Origin: Allomuricauda sp.
GTDB taxonomy: Bacteria; Bacteroidota; Bacteroidia; Flavobacteriales; Flavobacteriaceae
Assembly (NCBI GenBank): GCA_030148335.1
Contig: JASBTQ010000007.1
Span: forward strand, 1 to 64,000
Direction of reading: 5' to 3'
DNA length: 64,000 bases
Part shown: positions 24,490 to 33,808 of the stretch, one piece after another
Layout of the letters: every line of letters starts with the position of its first letter
Position numbering within the stretch: the stretch's first letter is position 1
Translations under genes and position numbers: made by a program
Notes under the pieces: generated by a model
The model's input: only the letters and a program-made list of their open reading frames with translations
Database searches by the model: none
What the model was told of the DNA's origin: nothing

Positions 24490-26117
24490 TGGATGGGTGT
24501 TCCTCTCAGTTTTTTAAAAGCATCGTACGTTTTGTTCACTTTTTCCTTGGGAGTGGTCTCAAACTCTTTCTCGGTCACTTTGTAATAGGTCTGCAAGCTA
24601 TCCAATTTTTTGTGCATTGAGGTTATGATATCTTTATATTCTTCATCATTGATGGCATTGTGCTGTTCTTTGGGATCTTTTTCCAGATCATAAAACTCCC
24701 ACTCATCAATATCGTCATAAAAATGGATGAGCTTATATCTGTCCGTCCGCACCCCATATTGCCTTTTGACCATGTGAAAGGCCGGAAAATCATAATAATG
24801 AAAGTAAACGGCATCGTTGAATTCATTTGTGGTCCCTTCCAAAACGTCCCGGAACGACCTTCCCTGCATTTCCGAAGCATATTGGGTTCCTCCTGCCAAA
24901 TCCAAGAAGGTCGGCGCAAAATCCAGATTCTGGACCATGGCATCGATTTCAGTGCCCGGTTTGATGACGCCCGGCAACTGCATCAACAAGGGCATTTTCA
25001 TGGATTCCTCATACATAAAACGCTTGTCGAACCAACCGTGTTCCCCTAAATAAAATCCTTGGTCCGAGGTATAGACCACCAAGGTGTTTTCGTCCAACCC
25101 GGTCTCTTCCAAGTAATCCAATATTTTTCCAATACCCTCATCCACAGCCTTTACCGTGGCCAAATATTCATGCAGATACCGTTGGCCCTTCCACTCCGCC
25201 AATTCCTTTCCGTGGAGGTTGGCTTCCCAAAAGGCATTGTTCTTTGGCAGATAGGCCTCGTCCCAAATTTTGCGTTGTTCGGGCGTCATTCGTTCAAAAT
25301 CCGTGGTCCACGGGTTATGGGCCAGCTCGGTACTTCCGTGCGCTTTGCTCAATTTCAGGTCGTGCCCCTCGTACATATCCTTATAAATGGTCTGTTGTTG
25401 CTCGGCCGCCGCCTGTTGGTCCACAAATTCAGGAAAATAGGTGTCCGGCAACGGAAATGTTATCGAATCATATACATTCAGATGACGCAAGGCGGGCATC
25501 CAATTACGGTGTGGGGCCTTGTGGTGCACCATTAAATAGAACGGTTGCTGCAAACTGTCCCGCTGCTTCAACCATTCCAGGCTTTTCTTCGTGATGAGAT
25601 CGGTAGCGTAGCCTTCCACCACGGTAGTGTCCTCTCCCTGTATGAATTCCGGGTTGTAATAGTTCCCTTGATCGTTCAAAATTTCCCAATGATCAAATCC
25701 CGTAGGCTGACCGTGTAGGTGCCATTTTCCGATGATAGCGGTTTTGTAGCCCAACTTTTTCAAATGTTTCGGCAAAGTGGGCTGACTGTTATCGAACCGC
25801 TCCCCGTTCATCCGAAAACCGTTGATGTGGCTGTGTTTTCCCGTTAGGATGACCGCCCTGCTGGGGCCGCAAATGGAGTTAGTGCAGAAATTGTTCTGAA
25901 AGATGGCCCCGTTCTTGGCGATACGGTCAATATTGGGCGTGGGCGCCAATTTACCCAGTTCGTGCCCATACGCACTTATGGCTTGAAAGGCATGGTCATC
26001 CGACATGATGAAAATGATGTTCGGTGGACCTTTTGCCACTTCCTCCTTTGGTTTTTCCGCTTGTTTGCAGGCCAAAACCAATACCAAACCTGCCAATATC
26101 CATCCAATTCGCATCAT
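24486..26117 (-). CDS. Formylglycine-dependent sulfatase, lipoprotein
   Basis: A lipoprotein signal (ILAGLVLVLACKQAEK) precedes a 520-residue type I sulfatase. The formylglycine motif is SICGPSRAV (C-x-P-S-R), and metal ligands are in IFIMSDDHAF and YTSDQGFYLGEHG. It requires an anaerobic-type or FGE maturase, not in this window. It is encoded between GH3 and the EEP gene, so it likely removes sulfate from the PUL substrate. The position of the removed sulfate cannot be read. Lipidation suggests a periplasmic or surface location. Confidence 0.92.
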   Translation of the reverse strand: MMRIGWILAGLVLVLACKQAEKPKEEVAKGPPNIIFIMSDDHAFQAISAYGHELGKLAPTPNIDRIAKNGAIFQNNFCTNSICGPSRAVILTGKHSHINGFRMNGERFDNSQPTLPKHLKKLGYKTAIIGKWHLHGQPTGFDHWEILNDQGNYYNPEFIQGEDTTVVEGYATDLITKKSLEWLKQRDSLQQPFYLMVHHKAPHRNWMPALRHLNVYDSITFPLPDTYFPEFVDQQAAAEQQQTIYKDMYEGHDLKLSKAHGSTELAHNPWTTDFERMTPEQRKIWDEAYLPKNNAFWEANLHGKELAEWKGQRYLHEYLATVKAVDEGIGKILDYLEETGLDENTLVVYTSDQGFYLGEHGWFDKRFMYEESMKMPLLMQLPGVIKPGTEIDAMVQNLDFAPTFLDLAGGTQYASEMQGRSFRDVLEGTTNEFNDAVYFHYYDFPAFHMVKRQYGVRTDRYKLIHFYDDIDEWEFYDLEKDPKEQHNAINDEEYKDIITSMHKKLDSLQTYYKVTEKEFETTPKEKVNKTYDAFKKLRGTPIQ

Positions 26118-26120
26118 ATT

Positions 26121-28388
26121 TTATTTTAAAGTGAATGTTTTAGATAGCTCTGCATCTGAATTGGTGCCGACAAAAACTTCAAATTCCCCAGGTTCTGACA
26201 CAAAATCCAATTGGCTGTTGTAAAATTTCAGATCATCAGGCGACAAGGTGATGGTGATTTCCTTCTTTTCCCCTTTCTTCAAAAACACTTTTTGGAAACC
26301 TTTCAATTCCCGTTTTGGTGGGGTGATGCTTCGGACAACATCCCTCAAATACAACTGCACCACTTCTTCCCCATCATAATTTCCTGTATTGGCCACGGTC
26401 ACCGTTGCGGAAATCGATTCTCCCTGACCAATGCTCGACTTATCCAATTTCAAATTGGAATATTTAAACTTCGTATAACTCAATCCATATCCGAAGGGCA
26501 ACAATGGGGAATTGGGTGAATCCAGATAATTGGACCTGAATTTTTGGAACTCGTCATTTTCGGGGGCTGGTCTGCCCGTATTCTTTACACTGTGGTAAAT
26601 GGGAATCTGTCCCACACTTCTGGGCCAAGTCGCTGTTAATTTTCCTGATGGATTGTAATCGCCAAAAATTACATCGGCAATGGCATTACCCGCTTCCACG
26701 CCGGGATGCCAAACTTGCAGAATGGCCACGGGCAGTTCAAATTCTTCGGGAATGGTCAAGGGCCTTCCACTCATCAACACCAAGGCCACGGGCTTGCCTG
26801 TTTCAACCAATGCCTTAATGAGTTTCTTTTGACTATCCGGGATCGAAATATCGGTACGACTTGCTGCTTCCCCGCTCATTTCGGTGGCCTCACCCACCAC
26901 GGCAACCACCACATCGGAGTTTTTGGCCAAATCCACGGCTTCTTTCAACAGGGTTTCAGGAGAACGTTGATCGATTTCGATACGGGGACCGAATACGTTC
27001 ACTTTTTTGGCAAATTCAGGATCATCCGAAATATTGGCTCCCTTGGCATATTGGATGGTGGCGTTGGGAGCCACATTTTTGAAGCCTTCCTGAATCGTCA
27101 CAGCCAAACTTACATCTCCCGTGGGTGCCCAAGTGCCCAACATATTGTTCCGGCTATCGGCCAACGGCCCGATCAGGGCTATTTTTTTATTTTTTTGAAG
27201 GGGCAATACTTGGTTTTCATTTTTCAGCAATACAAAAGAATGCGCGGCCAATTGACGGGCCAAGGCCCTATTTTCTTTGGTAAGGATATCCTTTTCGGGG
27301 CGCTTGCTGTCCAAATATCGGTACGGATCTTCAAAAAGTCCAGAAATGTATTTGGCTTCCAACACTCTTCGGCAGGCATTGGTGATTTCTTCCTCGGTCA
27401 CTTTGCTTTCATCCAAGGATTTTTTCAAAGTGGTCAAGAATCCTTCGCCGACCATATCCATATCCAACCCGGCTTTGAGTGCCAAGGCGGAAACGGCCTG
27501 CAAATCGCCTAGCCCATGCGCTATCATTTCGTTGAGGGAAGTGTAATCAGAAACTACAAAACCATCAAAACCCCATCTGTCACGAAGCAAATCGGTCAAC
27601 AACCACTTATTTCCTGTGGCGGGCACGCCATCAACATCGTTAAAAGACGTCATGACACTGGCAGCCCCGGCATCCACAGCGGCTTTGTAAGGTGGAAAAT
27701 ACTGATTGAACATCTTGATCTTGCTCATATCCACCGAATGGTAATCCCGTCCTGCCTCTGCTGCACCATAAAGTGCAAAATGCTTCACACAGGCCAGCAT
27801 GGTGTGGGCCGAAGCCAAATCATCACCTTGGTATCCCTTCACCATGGCCTCGGCTATCTTGGAACCCAAATAGGGGTCTTCGCCCCCCGTTTCGGCAATT
27901 CTTCCCCAGCGTGGATCACGGGCAATGTCCACCATAGGGGAGAAATTCCAGTTGATGCCATCTGCAGTGGCTTCCCGAGCGGCCATCTGGGCAGCTTGTT
28001 CCACCAACTCCATATCCCAACTGGCCGACAATCCCAAAGGGATTGGGTACGTAGTCTTGTAGCCATGGATCACATCGGAACCAATGAGCAATGGAATACC
28101 CAATCGACTTTCCTTAACGGCAAGTTCCTGGGCCACCCTAACCTTATCGGGTCCGGCCACGCCAAAAAGTCCCCCTACTTGGCCTGCTTTGATCTTTGCT
28201 TCCACATTTTTGCTGACCACCTCACCCGTGGCAACACCTCCCCCAGGGGTCAAAAGGTTGAGCTGGCCTATCTTTTCCTCTATGGTCATCTTTTGTAAAA
28301 GTTCCTCTACTTCTGGGATTCGTTGTTGGGCATTTACTCCCCAAAAAGAGAGCGCAACTAGGGCTATCACTATTTTTTTTGTGGACAT
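26121..28388 (-). CDS. GH3 beta-glucosidase (BglX-like)
   Basis: The track start at 28454 lies within the GH43 gene; I use the Met at 28388, which gives a signal peptide (KKIVIALVALSFWGVNAQ) and follows GH43 by 25 bp. The catalytic TIM-like domain contains FSPMVDIARDPRWGR and the nucleophile Asp in GFVVSDYTS; an alpha/beta sandwich domain and a C-terminal FnIII-like domain (ATVTVANTGNYDGEEVVQLY) follow. Length (755 residues) fits BglX-type periplasmic beta-glucosidases. Beside GH144-like enzymes it would cleave sophoro-oligosaccharides, as described for a Bacteroides GH3 enzyme. Confidence 0.93.
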   Translation of the reverse strand: MSTKKIVIALVALSFWGVNAQQRIPEVEELLQKMTIEEKIGQLNLLTPGGGVATGEVVSKNVEAKIKAGQVGGLFGVAGPDKVRVAQELAVKESRLGIPLLIGSDVIHGYKTTYPIPLGLSASWDMELVEQAAQMAAREATADGINWNFSPMVDIARDPRWGRIAETGGEDPYLGSKIAEAMVKGYQGDDLASAHTMLACVKHFALYGAAEAGRDYHSVDMSKIKMFNQYFPPYKAAVDAGAASVMTSFNDVDGVPATGNKWLLTDLLRDRWGFDGFVVSDYTSLNEMIAHGLGDLQAVSALALKAGLDMDMVGEGFLTTLKKSLDESKVTEEEITNACRRVLEAKYISGLFEDPYRYLDSKRPEKDILTKENRALARQLAAHSFVLLKNENQVLPLQKNKKIALIGPLADSRNNMLGTWAPTGDVSLAVTIQEGFKNVAPNATIQYAKGANISDDPEFAKKVNVFGPRIEIDQRSPETLLKEAVDLAKNSDVVVAVVGEATEMSGEAASRTDISIPDSQKKLIKALVETGKPVALVLMSGRPLTIPEEFELPVAILQVWHPGVEAGNAIADVIFGDYNPSGKLTATWPRSVGQIPIYHSVKNTGRPAPENDEFQKFRSNYLDSPNSPLLPFGYGLSYTKFKYSNLKLDKSSIGQGESISATVTVANTGNYDGEEVVQLYLRDVVRSITPPKRELKGFQKVFLKKGEKKEITITLSPDDLKFYNSQLDFVSEPGEFEVFVGTNSDAELSKTFTLK

Positions 28389-28413
28389 GATTCGGTTGTT
28401 TTGTTTTGGTATT

Positions 28414-30177
28414 TTATTCTGATTTGACAATGGTTGTCCGCTCGGAGATTCCATTGTTGTTAAAAGCCTCTATCTGAAAATAGTAGGCATCGGTCCGGTC
28501 CATTCCCGAGAAATAATATTCGTTTTTCCCATAGACCATGATACTTCCGTAGAGCTTGTCCTTGGATTTTCCAAAATAGATGACATAGCCATCGGCAAGA
28601 TCGTTCTGTTTCCAGCGGAGCCAAGAATTCCTCCGTTCCCCAAACTTGTCGGGACTGGAGCGCAACACAACAAAGTCTTCAACAGGTTGTGGTTTTTCTC
28701 CGCTTCCCTTTCCGAATACCCGAAAACCGCTCAGGGCGAACTTGCCCGTGGGCATTTTGATGTTCTCGATTTTGAGGTATCTGGCCTGTGCTGCCTTTTT
28801 CAATTCGATGTAATCGTGGGGCACATCGGTCTGGTTCTTGCTTTTGTCCACCAGAACAGACCATTTTTTCCCATCATTGGATGCATAGATTTTGTATTGA
28901 TGATAGACGCCCTCGGATTTGCCCAAAAACTCCACATCTTGATCGGCATAATTGACCTGTATCGCATGGATGGTGGAAACTTCCCCAAGATCGGTCTGGA
29001 ACCACTCGCCCTTATCCCCTGTTTTGGCACTCCAATAGGTCTTCATGTCCTCATCCACAGCAAAATTGGGCTGATAGCCTCCCAAAGTGGAAGAGGTTTG
29101 GACGGGTTTGTTGTAATTCAACAGCATCCACCCTGTAAACAGTCCTTGAACATGATCTGCATCTTCCTTTGGAAGATAGGTAGGGTAATCGCCATAAGCA
29201 GTATTGCAATACATGACATCGTCCCCATCAAAACCTGCTGGCCAAATGCCGATTCGGCGTTCAAAACTGTTCTTTTGGTTGAGAATGATGGTGGAAACGT
29301 GCCACCAGTTTCCAAACGTATCCTGATAAGTTGCGCCATGGCCTGCTCCCCTGGCAAAACCTCCTGGCTTGTATGAAAATGGGTTGTGGTCTTGATAGGC
29401 AAAGGCATCCAAGGGCTTATCGCTCACATACACCCCATCGCCATAACCGCTGAACTCAGTGCCGGGAGCACCATATTGGAGATAATATTTTCCGTTGTGC
29501 TTGGTCATCCAGGCCCCTTCCATGAAAGGTTGGAGAAAGGTGTTGTCGTTGTGTTCACCAAAGCGTTCCCAACCATGATCTTCGGGAACCAAGGAAATCA
29601 ATGGCTTTACATAGCCTTCGGATTGCAGGGTCTTGGTGTTGATCTCGGTGCCCAAAATGGGGAACACGTTGCTGGAACCCCAATACATATAGAGCTTGTC
29701 CGTGTCTTCTTCATACAAAAAACCGGGATCCCAAGCACCTGCTTTTAAGGAATCGACAGCAATTTCCCAATTGTCCGTAGTGGGGTCCTCGCTCTTCCAC
29801 ATGGAGAATGCTGGCCCGTGGGTGGAACCGATCAAGTACAGTTCATCCTTCATCACAAAGGCCGCTGGGGCGCACAGTTCGTCATAGACCTTGTTCCTCT
29901 CCCTCAAAAACTTTCGGGGAATGAATTTCCAGTCATACATATCATCGCTCCACCAATAACCCCATTGGTTGGTGGAAAAGAGAAAATATTTATCCTTGAA
30001 GGTGACAATTACGGGGTCTGCCGTGGCCCTGTGTTTGCCATGGGTGGCAAAATTGGGTATGGGCGTGTAGCCGTAGTTGATGTTGATGGGGTTGCAATAG
30101 GTTTTTTGTTGCGCATTCAGATTTTTTGAAAATCCAATCAACACAAAAACTCCTATGACCAACAATCTTTTCTGCAT
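28414..30177 (-). CDS. GH43-family glycosidase with discoidin and FnIII domains
   Basis: After a signal peptide (VIGVFVLIGFSKNLNAQ) comes a five-bladed GH43 domain with the acidic triad readable as D54 (ATADPV), D150 (AWDPGF) and E220 (FMEGAW). A discoidin/F5/8C carbohydrate-binding domain follows (about residues 345-475) and then an FnIII-like domain (about 495-587, NSWLRWKQNDLADGYVIYF). The family attacks arabinose, xylose or galactose linkages, so it implies a side chain on the PUL substrate or a galactan. The gene lies 3 bp after the esterase. The exact subfamily is not determined. Confidence 0.88.
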   Translation of the reverse strand: MQKRLLVIGVFVLIGFSKNLNAQQKTYCNPININYGYTPIPNFATHGKHRATADPVIVTFKDKYFLFSTNQWGYWWSDDMYDWKFIPRKFLRERNKVYDELCAPAAFVMKDELYLIGSTHGPAFSMWKSEDPTTDNWEIAVDSLKAGAWDPGFLYEEDTDKLYMYWGSSNVFPILGTEINTKTLQSEGYVKPLISLVPEDHGWERFGEHNDNTFLQPFMEGAWMTKHNGKYYLQYGAPGTEFSGYGDGVYVSDKPLDAFAYQDHNPFSYKPGGFARGAGHGATYQDTFGNWWHVSTIILNQKNSFERRIGIWPAGFDGDDVMYCNTAYGDYPTYLPKEDADHVQGLFTGWMLLNYNKPVQTSSTLGGYQPNFAVDEDMKTYWSAKTGDKGEWFQTDLGEVSTIHAIQVNYADQDVEFLGKSEGVYHQYKIYASNDGKKWSVLVDKSKNQTDVPHDYIELKKAAQARYLKIENIKMPTGKFALSGFRVFGKGSGEKPQPVEDFVVLRSSPDKFGERRNSWLRWKQNDLADGYVIYFGKSKDKLYGSIMVYGKNEYYFSGMDRTDAYYFQIEAFNNNGISERTTIVKSE

Positions 30178-30180
30178 GAT

Positions 30181-30969
30181 CTATGGGGTCGTTTTTTTAT
30201 GGGAAAACAACCAGGGCAAAAGGTCCGGTTCCGCAAAAGCTGGGTCCCAACTGCCGTGATTGGCAAAATCATATAGGGTGAATTTTGGATAAACCCCTGC
30301 CTTGAGCAGTGCACTGACCATTTCCATGGATTGGAGCGGATTTACCACATTGTCCTGAGCCCCATGGAATACCCACAAAGGGGTGTTTTTGGCATAACTA
30401 GAGACCGAATTGGGGTCACCTCCGCCACAAATGGGAATGGCCGCCGCAAAAGTATCCGGCTTACGGCTCAACAGCTCGAAGCTGCCCATTCCGCCCATGG
30501 AAAGACCCATCAGATATATTTGGTTGTCATCTGAATAGGGTTGTTGTATGGTGCTGTCCAAGAGGTCCATCACCATTTGCAAGGGCTTGGTGGGGCCGCC
30601 ATCATAGTTAAAATTGAGTTTTATGGGATATGTACTTCGGTCCACATCCACATTGGACCAATAGCTTTCCTTGGGACATTGTGGGAAAATGACAATGGCG
30701 GGATAACGGTCCTGTAGATAATCCGTGGCAAACAACTTACCACCATGAACCAATTGGCTCTCATTATCGTTTCCCCGTTCCCCGGCTCCATGCAAAAAGA
30801 GGATGACGGGATAGGTTTCCGTTTCCTTGAAATCTTTGGGGTACATGATCCGATATCGTAAGGTATCGTTTCCATCGACCAACTCCTTTTTTTCATACTT
30901 GGATTGCCATTGGGCCGAAACCAAAGTGCCCAACAATAGCATTAACGGTAGAAATAATTGTTTTTTCAT
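30181..30969 (-). CDS. Secreted alpha/beta hydrolase (esterase)
   Basis: The protein has a signal peptide (KKQLFLPLMLLLGTLVSAQ) and an alpha/beta hydrolase fold with the nucleophile elbow GLSMGGMGSF, an acid Asp in VFHGAQDNVV and a His in ANHGSWD. An oxyanion-hole LFLHGAGERG is visible. This is the dienelactone-hydrolase/prolyl-oligopeptidase-like group often found in Bacteroidota PULs as carbohydrate esterases. I use the internal Met at 30969 because it directly precedes the signal peptide. It probably removes acyl groups from the glycan; deacylation type is not determined. Confidence 0.85.
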   Translation of the reverse strand: MKKQLFLPLMLLLGTLVSAQWQSKYEKKELVDGNDTLRYRIMYPKDFKETETYPVILFLHGAGERGNDNESQLVHGGKLFATDYLQDRYPAIVIFPQCPKESYWSNVDVDRSTYPIKLNFNYDGGPTKPLQMVMDLLDSTIQQPYSDDNQIYLMGLSMGGMGSFELLSRKPDTFAAAIPICGGGDPNSVSSYAKNTPLWVFHGAQDNVVNPLQSMEMVSALLKAGVYPKFTLYDFANHGSWDPAFAEPDLLPWLFSHKKTTP

Positions 30970-31049
30970 CTGTTCCATATTATAAGGTTACAAATAATGA
31001 AGAAACAAAAAAACCAGCGAATGTACAGACTGGGTGATGTATTTTCATA

Positions 31050-32426
31050 TCAAAATCCGAGTTTGGTGAGTCCTGTCTGTACATCCTCATTGGCCATAAA
31101 CAGATTCCAGAGCAATCCTGTGCGATGGTTTTCGATCATGATGATCTGAGGTCCTTGATCAATGGCCAAATAGGCCTCGGCCACCCAAAAATTGTACTCT
31201 GGACTGAAGGCATCGTAAAAACCGGCAGGCCCCAGCAGTTTGTCCTTGTTTTTGTAAAAAAAGTGCATGGCCTTCAACGATTCCTGAGGAGTGTACGGAA
31301 TCGAGCTTATGGCCGCAGTGGGCGATATGACCCCGATATCGTTGGACGGGCTGTGGGCATTGTAACCCATGCTCCCATCACTGTTCCTGGAATAACTGGC
31401 GGTAAGGCCCCAGCAATCCTCCCCATAATCCTCAAATCCTTTTGGATTGGCAACACAATACTGATAATTGATCTTGGAATGGTTGACGTTTACGTCCCAA
31501 TAATCCACATACTCATCGGAAAGGGTTTTGGGGTTGAGCCCCAAATAGGAATAATGTGCCCAAAACAAGGGTCCTCCAAATTGTTCGGCACCTACATGCT
31601 TGACCAAAAGGGGAAATCCATACTGGCTGTTGGAGGACTTTATGCCACCATTCGAAGCCCAGCCATTGGTATATACTTCCTTTTCAATGCCAAAATCCGG
31701 TGAGGCCGCGGCCAAAATGTATGCGATCAGCACTTCATTATATCCTTTTAGCTGTAGATTGATGGCAAAGTCGTGGTTGGGGCTCCAATGCCAGTATAGC
31801 ACATTTTGTCCCTGGGTGTACCAGTCCCACTCCACCCCTTTCCAAAGGTCATCGGCCTGTTGTGCCAATGCTTGTTCCTCCGCCGATCCATTTTTCAAAT
31901 ACTCCTTGATGCAGATCAACCCTTGGGCCAAAAAAGCGGTTTCCACCAAATCCCCCCCATCATCCAAAGAGCTAAAGGGAATCACAGCCCCGGTGGAACC
32001 ATTGATCCAGTGGGACCATGCGCCATGGAAACGATCTGCATTTTCCAAAAAATCCAAAAGCGTGGTCAATCGTTCCACACCTTCCGTTCTGGAAATAAAG
32101 CCACGTTCGATCCCTATCAAAATGGCCATCAATCCAAAGCCAGTACCGCCTGCCGTCACCACCTGCGAATCCCTGTTCGGGTCGTCCGGATGGTACCTCT
32201 CCTTGGCACCTCCTGAGTTTTGCTCTGCAAAGTCCCAAAAATATTTGAAGGTTTCCTCTTGGACCAAATCCATCAACTCATTATCGGTGATGGTCGGCAC
32301 GTCATCTTCCGAGCCATCGTCGGGAATCTCGGGAGTTGTTGGCACATAGGTATAGTCATCACCTCCACCACAAGAAATTGTTAGGGTGAATAGTATGATT
32401 AGGCCAAGTGCTTTCTTAATCATCAT
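31050..32426 (-). CDS. GH144-like glucoamylase-family lipoprotein
   Basis: A lipoprotein signal (LIILFTLTISCGGGDD) and a short Pro/Asp linker precede a large alpha/alpha-barrel domain of the PF10091 family. Readable segments are LVQEETFKYFWDFAEQNSGG, GTGFGLMAILIGIERGF and GAWSHWINGSTG. The automatic name glucoamylase is misleading: the family contains GH144 beta-1,2-glucanases. It shares its framework with the adjacent 32416-33780 gene (for example EAYLAIDQGP and ENHRTGLLWNLFMANEDV against the upstream protein's equivalents), indicating duplication. The genes overlap by 11 bp. Endo- versus sophorose-releasing action cannot be read. Confidence 0.88.
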   Translation of the reverse strand: MMIKKALGLIILFTLTISCGGGDDYTYVPTTPEIPDDGSEDDVPTITDNELMDLVQEETFKYFWDFAEQNSGGAKERYHPDDPNRDSQVVTAGGTGFGLMAILIGIERGFISRTEGVERLTTLLDFLENADRFHGAWSHWINGSTGAVIPFSSLDDGGDLVETAFLAQGLICIKEYLKNGSAEEQALAQQADDLWKGVEWDWYTQGQNVLYWHWSPNHDFAINLQLKGYNEVLIAYILAAASPDFGIEKEVYTNGWASNGGIKSSNSQYGFPLLVKHVGAEQFGGPLFWAHYSYLGLNPKTLSDEYVDYWDVNVNHSKINYQYCVANPKGFEDYGEDCWGLTASYSRNSDGSMGYNAHSPSNDIGVISPTAAISSIPYTPQESLKAMHFFYKNKDKLLGPAGFYDAFSPEYNFWVAEAYLAIDQGPQIIMIENHRTGLLWNLFMANEDVQTGLTKLGF

Positions 32427-33780
32427 TCTTTAGATATGGGCTATCGAAACCCAATTTTTTCAGACCACTTTTCACTTCTTCGTTTGCCATGAACAGTTTC
32501 CACAAAAGACCACTCCTATGGTTTTCTATCATTACAGGAATAGGCCCTTGATCTATGGCCAAATACCGTGGCAGGTACCAATCCTTTTCCAAACTGAAGG
32601 CGTCATAGGGACCGTACTTTCCGATCAGACTATCCTGCTGGGTGTACATATACCTCAAGAATTGTGTGCTTTCCTTGGGTGTATAGGGCATGGAGGAAAG
32701 GGCGGCCGTTGGCGAGATCACTCCCAGATCCATACCGGGTCTGTGCCCCGCATACCCCTTTATAGAGTAACTGGAGGTGAGCCCCCAGCAATCTTCCCCA
32801 TAGCCTTCATATCCCTTTGGATTGTCCACCGCATATTTGTAATGGATCATGGCATGGTTGGTATTGAGCTTCCAATAGTCACCGAATTGATCGGTAAGAC
32901 CCTTTGGGTCCAATCCCAAATAGGAATAATGTGCCCAGAAGAGTGGCCCTACGGGTGCATCGTCATGCTCAAAGTGGTTGAGTTCGGTCTCCAGCCCATA
33001 ATAGGTGGTGTCCTTGGCTATCGCGCCATCCAACGCCCATCCTTTTTCATAAACACTTTTATTGATGGAATGTGTCGGGGATGCAGCTGCCAGCACATAC
33101 ATGATCAGGCATTCGTTGTACCCCCCAACGGGAAAGTTCATTTCCCATCCATATTCGGGGCTCCAATGCCAATAGAGTACATCTTCGCCACCTTTGGTGT
33201 ACCAGTCCCACTCGACTCCTTCCCAAAGCTCTTGGATCTTTTGTGCTAATTTTTGTTCGCGTTCGTTTCCATCCTTGAAGTATTCCTTTACGGTCAAAAG
33301 ACCTTGCACCAAAAATGCCGTTTCCACCAAATCCCCACCATTGTCCTTTGGACTGAAAGGGGTCACTTTTCCCGATGGCAACAACCAGTGCGGCCACGCT
33401 CCATGAAATCGGTCGGCCTTTTCCAAAAAGCCCACTATTTTCTCATAGCGTTCCAAGGCTTGTTCCCTGGTGATGAATTTGCGCTCCACGCCTACTAAAA
33501 TGGCCATTAGGCCAAAACCTGAACCTCCTGTAGTGATGATGTCCTTGTCGTGGTTAGGATATTCATTGTCCATGTGGAAACGCTCCCTTGCCAATCCTGA
33601 AACCGGTTCCGCACCTTCCCAAAAATAATTGAAGGTTTGATATTGGACAGAATCCATCAATGCTTCATCGGTATAGGCAATGGTGTCCTTGTGTGATGAA
33701 TCTTCCTCTTTCTTGTTTTTATGGCCATTGCATCCCATAATTAAGGATGCAACAGCCATTGGAATTAAAATTAACCTCAT
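32416..33780 (-). CDS. GH144-like glucoamylase-family lipoprotein, second copy
   Basis: A lipoprotein signal (IPMAVASLIMGCNGHK) is followed by the same PF10091 alpha/alpha-barrel: SVQYQTFNYFWEGAEPVSG, GSGFGLMAILVGVERKF, GAWPHWLLPSG and ENHRSGLLWKLFMANEEV. It is the first of the two tandem copies in transcription order and overlaps the next by 11 bp. The pair are clearly paralogues but differ enough to suggest different bond or product specificity, such as an endo-acting and an exo-acting beta-1,2-glucanase. Both would act at the surface or in the periplasm. Confidence 0.88.
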   Translation of the reverse strand: MRLILIPMAVASLIMGCNGHKNKKEEDSSHKDTIAYTDEALMDSVQYQTFNYFWEGAEPVSGLARERFHMDNEYPNHDKDIITTGGSGFGLMAILVGVERKFITREQALERYEKIVGFLEKADRFHGAWPHWLLPSGKVTPFSPKDNGGDLVETAFLVQGLLTVKEYFKDGNEREQKLAQKIQELWEGVEWDWYTKGGEDVLYWHWSPEYGWEMNFPVGGYNECLIMYVLAAASPTHSINKSVYEKGWALDGAIAKDTTYYGLETELNHFEHDDAPVGPLFWAHYSYLGLDPKGLTDQFGDYWKLNTNHAMIHYKYAVDNPKGYEGYGEDCWGLTSSYSIKGYAGHRPGMDLGVISPTAALSSMPYTPKESTQFLRYMYTQQDSLIGKYGPYDAFSLEKDWYLPRYLAIDQGPIPVMIENHRSGLLWKLFMANEEVKSGLKKLGFDSPYLKNDD

Positions 33781-33808
33781 AAAAACTAAACTAACTCGAC
33801 TAAACTAA

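Noticed and set aside
27516-28298. 260-aa plus-strand ORF inside the GH3 region
   Set aside because: It is antisense to a well-supported GH3 gene with intact catalytic motifs; the translation has no domain pattern.
32518-33249. 243-aa plus-strand ORF opposite a GH144-like gene
   Set aside because: Shadow frame of a recognised coding sequence.
31050-33780. Starch-degrading glucoamylase assignment
   Set aside because: The PF10091-type domain and GH3/SusCD context fit GH144 beta-1,2-glucanases better; no GH15 or starch-binding motifs are visible.
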